DNA of 51,001 nucleotides from Verrucomicrobiota bacterium (GTDB lineage Bacteria > Verrucomicrobiota > Kiritimatiellia > UBA8416 > JABMPJ01): assembly GCA_018648805.1 (NCBI GenBank), contig JABGQM010000031.1, positions 1 through 51,001 on the forward strand, written 5' to 3'. The translations under genes were made by a program, and so were the position numbers. The stretch's first letter is position 1; every line of letters starts with the position of its first letter. Below are positions 34,618-41,834 of the stretch, in pieces. Below the pieces are notes generated by a model. It saw only the letters and a program-made list of their open reading frames with translations. It was not told where the DNA came from and did not search any database.

Positions 34618-35925
34618 TTACGCGATCAGTCCAAACAATAGCCCGCTGATGGTCGCCATCATAACCACCAGCAGCACAAACACGACCGTCTTCTTTGTGC
34701 CCATGACGCTGCGGATCACCAGCATGTTGGGCAGGGAGAGAGCGGGGCCGGCCAGCAGCAGCGCCAACGCAGGCCCCTGGCCCATACCGTTGTTGATCAA
34801 GCCCTTCAAGATCGGGACCTCGGTCAGCGTGGCGAAATACATGAAGGCGCCCACGACCGAAGCGAACAGGTTGGACCCCACCGAATTGCCGCCGACCAGG
34901 TCCGCGACCCACGCCGCGGGAATCAACCCGCCGTCACTGCTCTCCGGGCTGCCCAGCAGGAGCCCCGCTACAATGACCCCGCCGAAGAGCAGGGGCAGGA
35001 TCTGCTTGGCGAATCCCCAGGCCGATGAGAACCATTCGCCCGTCTCGTCTTTGCTCGTACTCGTAATCGTGGAAAGGCCAATCACACCCGCCGCGAATGC
35101 CATCATCGGCGAACGGGGGAAGAGAGCCGCCAGCACGACAGCCGGTAGACCGCCCAGAAGCATCTTCCACCACTTCATGTCGAACCAGGCCACCAGAACG
35201 ACCGCCAGTCCCACGGCAAACAACGAGGTCGCCACCCATTTGGCCGAATAGATCGCATGCCAGAGCCCGCCCTCATGCATCGGCTTGCCCCAGTTGGCGA
35301 ACACAAGGATGCCCACCATCGTGAAGAAGTAGACGGCGTTCTGCCAGAGTGGCCGCTTGACCTCCTGTTCCGGCAGCGCGACCTGTGCGGCGGCTTTCGC
35401 TTCTTCTTCCTTGCGGAAGATCAGGTGCATCAAGAGTCCGATCACCACGCTGAACACGATCGCGCCCACGGCCCGCGCAATCCCGAGCTTGATGCCCAGC
35501 ACCCGCGCGGTCAACGCGATCGCCAGCACATTGATCGCCGGCCCCGCATACAGAAACGCCGTGGCCGGTCCGAGTCCGGCGCCCATGCGATAGATCCCCG
35601 CAAAGAGCGGCAGGACCGTGCAGGAGCAGACGGCCAGGATCGTACCCGACACCGCGGCCACGCCATACGCCAACACCTTGTTGGCCCTGGCGCCGAGGTA
35701 TTTCATCACGGAGGCCTGGCTCACAAAGACGGCGATCGCCCCCGCGATAAAGAAGGCCGGGATCAGGCAGAGCAGCACATGCTCCTGCGCGTACCATTTT
35801 AGAAGGTGCAACGCTTCGAGCACGGCCCCGTCAAAGCGGTCGCGGCCGACCGGCAGATAGAAGCAGAGCAGGAACCCGCCCGCCAGCAAGGCCAACTTCT
35901 TCCACTCCTGTTTCCACTCCACCAT
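34618..35925 (-). CDS. ArsP/DUF318-family permease
   Basis: The start is at ATG 35925, 2 nt after the arsR stop; the longer frame to 35985 would run back into arsR. This 435-residue inner-membrane protein has about ten helices. The family signature AVCSCTVLPLFAGIYRMGAG (about residues 96-115), followed by FLYAGPAINVLAI, recurs in degenerate form in the second half (LLAGPALSLPNMLVI). ArsP proteins export trivalent organoarsenicals; related permeases have been linked to other metals. The cysteine pair and the ArsR-type repressor upstream favour a metalloid substrate. Confidence 0.85.
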   Translation of the reverse strand: MVEWKQEWKKLALLAGGFLLCFYLPVGRDRFDGAVLEALHLLKWYAQEHVLLCLIPAFFIAGAIAVFVSQASVMKYLGARANKVLAYGVAAVSGTILAVCSCTVLPLFAGIYRMGAGLGPATAFLYAGPAINVLAIALTARVLGIKLGIARAVGAIVFSVVIGLLMHLIFRKEEEAKAAAQVALPEQEVKRPLWQNAVYFFTMVGILVFANWGKPMHEGGLWHAIYSAKWVATSLFAVGLAVVLVAWFDMKWWKMLLGGLPAVVLAALFPRSPMMAFAAGVIGLSTITSTSKDETGEWFSSAWGFAKQILPLLFGGVIVAGLLLGSPESSDGGLIPAAWVADLVGGNSVGSNLFASVVGAFMYFATLTEVPILKGLINNGMGQGPALALLLAGPALSLPNMLVIRSVMGTKKTVVFVLLVVMMATISGLLFGLIA

Positions 35926-35927
35926 GC

Positions 35928-36227
35928 TTACGGCCCCCGTTCCTGTAGCGCCTTGTCGACGCAGGTCACAAATCCGAGCGTGCAAGGGATCTTCAGTGAA
36001 TAGTATACCTGTTTGCCCCGCTTATCCGGTTCAACAAGCCCGACCGCGCGCAGGACCGTGAGGTGCTTGGATATGGTTGACATGTCGGAGCCCACGAGCT
36101 CCTGAAGGTCACACACACAGCGCTCCCCATCACCCAGCGCAATCACCATGGCCAACCGGGCCGGGTGTCCGAGTGCCTTGAAGATATCCGACCGCGCTTG
36201 CATGCGCTTGTCTTCGTGTACAGTCAT
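35928..36227 (-). CDS. arsR: ArsR-family metalloregulatory repressor
   Basis: This 99-residue winged-helix repressor has ALGHPARLAMVIAL at the N-terminus and the recognition helix SDMSTISKHLTVLRAVGLV. It carries ERCVCDLQ at about 35-42. The paired Cys37/Cys39 plus Asp40 reproduce the arsenite/antimonite-binding CVCD site of the E. coli ArsR class. It heads the operon arsR-permease-trx-trx-ccdA and presumably represses it by binding the palindrome at 36256-36271. Metal specificity is inferred from the site. Confidence 0.92.
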   Translation of the reverse strand: MTVHEDKRMQARSDIFKALGHPARLAMVIALGDGERCVCDLQELVGSDMSTISKHLTVLRAVGLVEPDKRGKQVYYSLKIPCTLGFVTCVDKALQERGP

Positions 36228-36240
36228 GAGGCCACTGTAT

Positions 36241-36271
36241 GCTATAGATGGTTATTTGGTCAAGTGACCAA
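36241..36271 (-). promoter_or_regulatory. arsR operon promoter with ArsR operator palindrome
   Basis: TTGGTCA-AG-TGACCAA (36256-36271) is a perfect 7-bp half-site palindrome 29 bp upstream of the arsR ATG. On the minus strand its outer half supplies a possible -35 (TTGGTC, complement of 36266-36271). A -10-like TATAGC (complement of 36241-36246) lies 19 bp on. Binding would block RNA polymerase, as in other ArsR operons. The operator is clear; the promoter hexamers are weaker. Confidence 0.8.
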
Positions 36272-36397
36272 GCGATATTTCTCTGTTTGTTTTTGTCAGG
36301 CTCACTATGAGGACCACACGGCGACCAGATCTTCCGCCGTGTTCACGTCCTTCCACGAGTCTAGGCGCTAGGGGACGGCACGGGGTGGACGAAAACG

Positions 36398-36793
36398 CTA
36401 TGCTTCCTGTTTCAGCATTCTGGCTACATTCGCGATCAAGTCAGGCGCACGGGCAGGCTTCTCCATGAAAACCTGCACAGGCATCCAGTCGTCATCTATA
36501 TCGCCAGCGGAGAAATCCATGGGGAATTCCTGGTTGACGCCTGTCAGAAGAATGATGGGTAGATCCTTGATGGCGGGTGTGTGCCGTATCTTGCGGGCCA
36601 GGTCGAACCCCCCCGCCGGATTCTCAGGGAACATTACATCCAGGATCAGGAGGTCCGGTGTATTCCTTGACAGCACATCCACCGCGCCTTCTGTCGTGTT
36701 CATAACGCTGACACTATGCCCTTCCTCGCGCAGAATGGCGGCGGTTCCGTCCGTGATGTCCACATCGTCGTCAATGAGCGTGATTTTGGCCAT
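36398..36793 (-). CDS. Stand-alone response-regulator receiver domain
   Basis: The start is set at ATG 36793 (MAKITLIDDD), preceded by AAGGAG. The product has 131 residues. It is a CheY-like receiver with acidic pocket Asp8-Asp10, phospho-acceptor Asp52 in LLILDVMFP, Thr84 and Lys112 (MEKPARAP). There is no output domain, so it acts by protein contact or as a phosphorelay intermediate. No kinase gene adjoins it. The only HisKA-like protein in the window (27169-27909) lacks an ATPase domain. Confidence 0.9.
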   Translation of the reverse strand: MAKITLIDDDVDITDGTAAILREEGHSVSVMNTTEGAVDVLSRNTPDLLILDVMFPENPAGGFDLARKIRHTPAIKDLPIILLTGVNQEFPMDFSAGDIDDDWMPVQVFMEKPARAPDLIANVARMLKQEA

Positions 36794-36943
36794 GGTGCCT
36801 ACTCCTTTTCGAGGGAAGGGCATCGCTAAAACAAGCGGTGCCGTCTGTGTGATGGTTGCTTTCAATTATAGTGAGCGTCTGGCTCTGTACAATCCGTTTG
36901 TTATGGAGACGTCCCAATGGATAGAGCGCCCGAGACATCACCT

Positions 36944-37399
36944 CTAGAAGTAGTGTGTGGCCATCATGGTCTCCAGTTTGACGATATCACGCTCCTCAAT
37001 CTCAAGAAGGGTCTTGAGCAGATCGCAGGCTTCATCGGTTAGGGGCTGTTGCAGGATGCCGCGGTAAAGAGTGATCAGTTGCTTGTCGTATTGGATGGCG
37101 GCATCGATGAGCGTTATGCCGGCCAGGGCTTCCGGCGGCGTGTCGATAACATGGAAAGCCCTGCTGGGCTCAAACTGAATGTGGGTCTCCATTTCGACGG
37201 CACGTATGCGCTCCTTCTGCGCGGGGTCAAGGCCTTCCAGCCCCTGGCCCTGACGGCGGCCCTGGCGCGCGAGGTAGTAGGTAAGCAACCGCACGCCGTT
37301 ATCCGGCGAAGCCTCGCGGATTGCGGTGTAGCAGCGCTCGACGCGCTGCTCGAAATCCGCAGCCCGGTCCAGCAAGTCTCCTAAGATCACGGTTGCCAT
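36944..37399 (-). CDS. Ferritin-like helical protein with iron ligands apparently lost
   Basis: I do not recognise a named family. The 151-residue product is predicted all-helical and its spacing resembles ferritin-like/rubrerythrin-type four-helix proteins: a first pair (LLDRAADFEQRVERCYTAIREAS...LLTYYLARQ) and a second (LIDAAIQYDKQLITLYRGIL...LLKTLLEIEERDIVKLETMM). The E-x-x-H ligand pairs expected in helices 2 and 4 read Q-x-x-Q and E-x-x-I. It is therefore probably not an iron oxidase; a structural or sensory role is possible. It lies between the receiver and GNAT-CBS genes on the same strand. Confidence 0.6.
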   Translation of the reverse strand: MATVILGDLLDRAADFEQRVERCYTAIREASPDNGVRLLTYYLARQGRRQGQGLEGLDPAQKERIRAVEMETHIQFEPSRAFHVIDTPPEALAGITLIDAAIQYDKQLITLYRGILQQPLTDEACDLLKTLLEIEERDIVKLETMMATHYF

Positions 37400-37489
37400 G
37401 GCTTAATCCCTCACTGCCACTTCCTGACGCCTCACTTTCACGCACCCAGCCCCGTGTGTAAAGTGCTGAATACAAAACAACCGGCCGGC

Positions 37490-38485
37490 CTAACCGGGGG
37501 CTTCGGCCGGATGCCGCTCTGCGCTAGTGCCTGAGTGGCTTGACACATCCTGCTTCCAATCGGTCTTGATGAGGTGGGCCAGGATTTCGCGGCGTCCGAC
37601 GATCCCGAGAAATTGGCCCTGCTCGTCAACCACGGGAACGCATCGCAGTCGCCGGGATTGCAGCAGGCGGGCGACCTTGGCTATATCGCACCGGGTGTCG
37701 ACGGTGACCACATTGTGCGTGAGAACGTCACTCACCCGCTGTTCCGGTGCGCCCGCACGCAGGAGATCTGTCGCCGTCAGAATGCCCGTGACACGGCCAT
37801 TGCTCTCCACCACGGGCAGTGCACTCAAATGCCGCTTGAGACAGAGTAGAATGGCTTCCGAACAGGTGGTGTCGGAGTCGATCGTGACCGCCTTGGTGCG
37901 CATCACAACGGTGATCGGCCGCTGCATCACGTCACGGTAGCGGGTGATGTCGAACTGCATGGCGACCTCGCCACCTTCGGCGGGACCCAGATCCTGAAAT
38001 CCGCACTTGCGATAAACGTGTCGTGCCACGCGGTTCATCGTTTCCACGCACAGCCAGATCCGATCAATGCCGGCCTCATACCCGAGCTGCATCACGTCAC
38101 GTGTCAGTTCCGTCCCGATGCCTTTGCCCTGGTGGCTGGGGGAGACGACAACGAGGAATTCATAGGAGCCCTCTTGCATAGGGAAAAGCACGGCATGGCC
38201 GACAACGCCGGCGTCGAAAGACTGCGCGACCAGGTTGATGCCTGTATCAACCATGTGCTTGACCCACATAACACAGGCGCCGTCTTCGATGGGGGGCAAC
38301 CCATTAAAGGACCCCCGCGGTTGGTAGGCCAGGTACATATCCAGCAGCCGCTCGACGTGATTGCCACTCAAATCCCGAATGAGGACGGGCTCGCCACGTC
38401 GATCAACGAAGGCATGCGGCCGCAGGCGACCCGCCATCTCCTGGAGGGGTGCTGTCATTCGGTCACGCGCACATTCCTGATGCAT
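37490..38485 (-). CDS. GNAT acetyltransferase fused to a CBS-domain pair
   Basis: This 331-residue cytoplasmic protein has an N-terminal GNAT domain (about 33-180; acetyl-CoA loop VVVSPSHQGKGIG with Q119-G124) and two C-terminal CBS motifs (about 188-245, TVVMRTKAVTIDSDTTCSEAI...VTGILTATDLL; about 249-308, VSDVLTHNVVTVDTRCDIAKV...LGIVGRREIL) forming one Bateman module that may bind adenylates. The arrangement recalls a fusion of AcuA (a protein acetyltransferase acting on acetyl-CoA synthetase) and AcuB (CBS protein). An inverted repeat shared with the acs promoter lies 22-36 bp upstream of its ATG. The target protein is unknown. Confidence 0.82.
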   Translation of the reverse strand: MHQECARDRMTAPLQEMAGRLRPHAFVDRRGEPVLIRDLSGNHVERLLDMYLAYQPRGSFNGLPPIEDGACVMWVKHMVDTGINLVAQSFDAGVVGHAVLFPMQEGSYEFLVVVSPSHQGKGIGTELTRDVMQLGYEAGIDRIWLCVETMNRVARHVYRKCGFQDLGPAEGGEVAMQFDITRYRDVMQRPITVVMRTKAVTIDSDTTCSEAILLCLKRHLSALPVVESNGRVTGILTATDLLRAGAPEQRVSDVLTHNVVTVDTRCDIAKVARLLQSRRLRCVPVVDEQGQFLGIVGRREILAHLIKTDWKQDVSSHSGTSAERHPAEAPG

Positions 38486-38506
38486 CAGCGTTCATATCTA
38501 TTTAGG

Positions 38507-38531
38507 TACCACACGGTGGTATCGCTGTCAA
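38507..38531 (-). promoter_or_regulatory. Second copy of the TACCAC-N3-GTGGTA operator, with consensus -35
   Basis: TACCAC-ACG-GTGGTA (38507-38521) is a perfect 6-bp half-site palindrome with the same spacing as the core of the site at 50351-50369. On the minus strand TTGACA (complement of 38526-38531), a perfect -35, precedes it by 4 bp. The palindrome therefore falls in the promoter spacer of the GNAT-CBS gene. The -10 is poor (TACCTA at 17 bp). It is also 149 bp upstream of the DUF3786 gene on the plus strand. Confidence 0.65.
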
Positions 38532-38669
38532 TTCAATGTGTGCGAACATGCCCATTCGGCATCGGACACACCATGGAGCAAGACGTGGCGCAGAATCCAT
38601 GCGCGAACTGTTTGACGGCAGGGCGATGGCGACATAGAGTTGCCATGAGATGATCGTGGTGACTGAACA

Positions 38670-39269
38670 ATGAATGCCGGCGAAGTACACGCGTGGGAGC
38701 TGTTGCAGGCGCGGCCCACGGAAGACGTCGTGGTGCGGACGGGCGCTTCCTTCTGTCCCGCGACCCATGTCTACCGTACGGAGTTGTTGAGCCATCCCGT
38801 AGAGGTCGCGCTCAACGAGAGAGAGATCCGCGCCGCTGCGCCGGCGGCGGAGCCGCTCCTGGCGGGGCTGGGGTATTTCGCGCGTCGGGCGATACTCGGT
38901 TTTCTGGTGCACGGTCACCCCGCTGAGGTCTCAGGGCGCTTGGTCCGGCCGGGCGAACTGCCCGGCGTCGATGCGATGGTGCGCGGCAGCCATACGCTGC
39001 CGCTGGACAAGCTGGCGGCGCGGTACGATGGTGATCTCGACGCCTTCACAAAACGAGGCGAGGCCCTGGGCGGCGTGGTGCAGACTTACGGGGATGCCTC
39101 TCTGCGCCTACACCCCTTTGCGACACTGCCGCTCGTGCTTATCCTCTGGAGCGGAGACGACGAGTTCGCCGCGCGTGGCGACCTCCTGCTGGATGCCACG
39201 GCTCATTCCCAGGTCCCCGTTGAGGTGCTCTGGTGCGCCATGATGCTCACGGTGCTCGCCATGCTGTGA
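38670..39269 (+). CDS. DUF3786-family protein
   Basis: This 199-residue protein fits the DUF3786 pattern: GLGYFARRAILGFLVHG, VRGSHTLPLDKLAARYDGDLDAFTKRGEALGGVVQTYGDAS, FATLPLVLILWSGDDEFAARGDLLLDATAHSQVPVE. I recall this family beside CODH/ACS and corrinoid genes in anaerobes; its biochemical role is not known. There are no transmembrane helices, and the ferredoxin extension seen in some members is absent. It ends 3 bp from the acsE stop, reading toward it, so the gene faces the acs operon. It may share control with it through the palindrome at 38507. Confidence 0.75.
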   Translation: MNAGEVHAWELLQARPTEDVVVRTGASFCPATHVYRTELLSHPVEVALNEREIRAAAPAAEPLLAGLGYFARRAILGFLVHGHPAEVSGRLVRPGELPGVDAMVRGSHTLPLDKLAARYDGDLDAFTKRGEALGGVVQTYGDASLRLHPFATLPLVLILWSGDDEFAARGDLLLDATAHSQVPVEVLWCAMMLTVLAML

Positions 39270-39272
39270 GCC

Positions 39273-40076
39273 TCACAGGCTCTGCAAATGCGCCTTGAGA
39301 TATGAGTTGCTGTAAATCGACTTGTTCAGAAGCATCTCAGCGGTGATCATCTCGTTCATCAGGCCCGTGTCCAAGGGGTCGTGAATGGAGGCATCCAGTC
39401 CGGCTGCGATCGCCATCACCAGGAACGTGCGATTGATCAGGGGTCTTTCGCTAGCGCCCTGGCTCAGATTACTCAGGCCAATCACGATGTGCGGGGCAGG
39501 ATCCGATAGCATTCCGAACTGGCTGATGGTCTCCAGCACAATCCCCGGCGCTGCCTGGTCGCAGTTAACCGGCAGAATGATCGGATCGAGATAGACCTGC
39601 TCCAGCGGGACGCCCGCGTCCATGGCTGCCCCCACACTGCGCATCCCAATTTCGAGCTTGGCATCGGTCGAGGCGGCGACACCGTTCTCGTCGATCGCCA
39701 GACAGATGATTCCTGCGCTGAACTCGTGGGCGAGGGCCATGAAGGAGGCGAGCTTGTCTTCCTGGCCTGTGGTTGAGTTGATGATCGCCGGGCCCTTCTT
39801 CGTGGCGGCCTCGATCCCCACGCGCATGGTGGAGAGCGCAGGATTATCGATGGCGAGCGGGGCATCCGTGACCTCGCGTACGGATTCCACGAGCCAGCGC
39901 ATGACCTCCGCGCGTTCATCCTTGGGGACGCGGGTACCGACGTTGATGTCGAGCGTGTTGGCCCCATGCTCGAGCTGCTTAATGGCCATGTCTCTGACCG
40001 GTCCGGGATCCTTCGCGGAAATGGCGTCTCCGATTACCGTAAACATTCCGTTGATACGTTCTCCAATGACATTCAT
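39273..40076 (-). CDS. acsE: Methyltetrahydrofolate:corrinoid/iron-sulfur protein methyltransferase
   Basis: This 267-residue TIM-barrel pterin-binding enzyme moves the methyl group of CH3-H4folate to the cobalt of the corrinoid iron-sulfur protein. VIGERINGMF at the N-terminus, LDINVGTR, PLAIDNPALSTMRVGIEAA, IINSTTGQ, ICLAIDENGVAA and the later VIGLSNLSQGA match the AcsE/MetH pterin-binding pattern. It is the last gene of the acs operon, 13 bp after acsD. It completes the link between the methyl and carbonyl branches. Confidence 0.95.
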   Translation of the reverse strand: MNVIGERINGMFTVIGDAISAKDPGPVRDMAIKQLEHGANTLDINVGTRVPKDERAEVMRWLVESVREVTDAPLAIDNPALSTMRVGIEAATKKGPAIINSTTGQEDKLASFMALAHEFSAGIICLAIDENGVAASTDAKLEIGMRSVGAAMDAGVPLEQVYLDPIILPVNCDQAAPGIVLETISQFGMLSDPAPHIVIGLSNLSQGASERPLINRTFLVMAIAAGLDASIHDPLDTGLMNEMITAEMLLNKSIYSNSYLKAHLQSL

Positions 40077-40089
40077 AGCTGCTTCCCCT

Positions 40090-41055
40090 CTATTTCATCA
40101 AATTTCCAACCACACCCTTCAACGCGCGCACGGCATCCGGGTGACGCATCACCATGATGTCGCTGCCGGCCTGGAGCAGCGTCGCCGCCGTGGCCAATTC
40201 CCAGTAGACGCCACGTGTATCCGCGTTGCCCCATGTGGGCTGCTCCTCGGCGGTGGCCTTGGCCTCCTTGGCGCGCCAGGCCTCCTGCCCCACCATACAG
40301 ATCACGGGCAGGGCCATCATCTTGTCAGCCCCGAGGGCCGCCAGGCGGCCACGCTCCTGGATGGAGTAGGTGTACTCAATCCCGTAGCCCAGCGCCCCGG
40401 TGGTCTGGTACATCACCATACGATCGAGCGGAAAGCCCATCTCGGAGACGAGGATGTTGACCTGCTTGGCAATGTTGATATCGATCGGGCTCAGCCCGAT
40501 CAGCGAGTGGCCGTCGGCCTGGCAGGCCGCGACCAGCGTCTTGTAGTTGTCTTCGGTGACCGCACCCAGCAGGCAGCGCTCGCCGGCGGCGGCCTGGCTG
40601 CAGACCGGCATGACGTCGTTGTCCTTCTCGTCATTCTCGCAGCCCCAGATAATTAGCGGCACGCTCGTAGCCGCCAGGACCGCCTTGACCACCGCGGCGG
40701 CTTCCTGAGGTGAGGTATTGCCCTCATCAGGATGCGTGTTGGCCAGCTTAAGACAGATCGCGTCCGCCCCATACTCCTCCACGCACGTGCGTGCCCATTC
40801 GGCCGGATCTTTGACCACGTCGCCCAGGGCTTCACGCAGGGGGGCGGGCCAGTCGGTCGGCTCACAGTCCCACACTTCCATCGCGACGACCGGGGCGTTA
40901 GGGGTGACCCCTTCAAAATCCATGAAGGGCAGGGCGGCCGCCCCGCCCACCTTGATCGTCGACGTTCGCGTACCGCCCGCGTCCGCACCCGCTCCGAGCG
41001 TCACCTCCTGGATGGCTCCGGACCATTTCTCTACTGCTGTCTCCATGAGTTTCAT
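40090..41055 (-). CDS. acsD: Corrinoid/iron-sulfur protein small subunit
   Basis: This 321-residue delta-type subunit of the CODH/ACS corrinoid protein is a TIM-barrel partner of AcsC (VVAMEVWDCEPTDWPAPLREALGDV; ICLKLANTHPDEG; LIIWGCENDEKDNDVMPVCSQAAAGERCLLGAVTEDNYK). It forms the heterodimer that carries the methyl group from AcsE to acetyl-CoA synthase. It overlaps the upstream ATPase gene by 4 bp and precedes acsE by 13 bp. Length is that of the family. Confidence 0.94.
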   Translation of the reverse strand: MKLMETAVEKWSGAIQEVTLGAGADAGGTRTSTIKVGGAAALPFMDFEGVTPNAPVVAMEVWDCEPTDWPAPLREALGDVVKDPAEWARTCVEEYGADAICLKLANTHPDEGNTSPQEAAAVVKAVLAATSVPLIIWGCENDEKDNDVMPVCSQAAAGERCLLGAVTEDNYKTLVAACQADGHSLIGLSPIDINIAKQVNILVSEMGFPLDRMVMYQTTGALGYGIEYTYSIQERGRLAALGADKMMALPVICMVGQEAWRAKEAKATAEEQPTWGNADTRGVYWELATAATLLQAGSDIMVMRHPDAVRALKGVVGNLMK

Positions 41056-41819
41056 CGCGACTCCTCCTTCATCAGTGTTTCCGCCAGCGTGTCGATAACC
41101 AGCGCAGCGGGTGAATCTTCGGGCAACTCAATCAAGGACCGTTCCTCGGCATCGAAATCCAGGATGGCCGGATCGAGCGGGATGCAGGTGTCGATCCGTA
41201 GTCCGGCTGCATCGAACACCGCCTGTACGGCAGGGGTTCGGGTGCCGCTGGTGCTGTTGAGAACGAGCAGGCGGCGACCAATCCGCAGATCGAGGCTGTC
41301 GGCCAGTTCCATGATGCGGGCCGCGGTACGGGCGCCGGTCGGGTTGGGCTGGCACACCACCAGGAGCACATCCACGGCCCCGTTGGAGCGACGGCTGATA
41401 TGCTCCATCCCAGCCTCGTTATCGATGAGGACGGCTTCGTACTGGTCGCCCAGCTTGTCGAGGCAGTTGCGCAGCAGATTGTTGATGTAGCAGTAGCAGG
41501 AGGGGCCTTCCTGGCGGCCCATCACGACCAGATCGAAGCCGGCCGCCTCGGCGACCTCCTGGTTGATTAGTCGCTCGATCCATTCGGTCTTCGAGATGCC
41601 GGCGGGCACCTTCTCGGGGTCGTCGCGCAGCTCCTCGCGCAGCTCGCCCATCGTGCGATCCGGCTTCAGCCCCAGTTTCTCGGGCAGGCAACTGTTGGGG
41701 TCGGCATCCACCATGAGCAGGGGCCGCTTGCCCTGCTTCAACAGGCTGCGGCAGAGCAGGGCCGATAGGGTCGATTTACCGGTGCCGCCTTTGCCGGCGA
41801 CTGCAATTCTGAATGCCAT
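41052..41819 (-). CDS. CooC/AcsF-type MinD-like ATPase (second copy)
   Basis: This 255-residue P-loop ATPase has a deviant Walker A GKGGTGKST (residues 9-17), VDADPNSCLPEKLG, and the CooC-family pair CYCY in GPSCYCYINNLLR that binds metal at the dimer interface. EAVLIDNEAGMEHIS is the switch II-like segment. One CooC is already encoded at the head of the operon, so this copy, between acsV and acsD, probably serves acetyl-CoA synthase nickel insertion (AcsF role). The assignment to AcsF versus CooC rests on position. Confidence 0.87.
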   Translation of the reverse strand: MAFRIAVAGKGGTGKSTLSALLCRSLLKQGKRPLLMVDADPNSCLPEKLGLKPDRTMGELREELRDDPEKVPAGISKTEWIERLINQEVAEAAGFDLVVMGRQEGPSCYCYINNLLRNCLDKLGDQYEAVLIDNEAGMEHISRRSNGAVDVLLVVCQPNPTGARTAARIMELADSLDLRIGRRLLVLNSTSGTRTPAVQAVFDAAGLRIDTCIPLDPAILDFDAEERSLIELPEDSPAALVIDTLAETLMKEESR

Positions 41820-41834
41820 GCTGAGGACTCCTTG

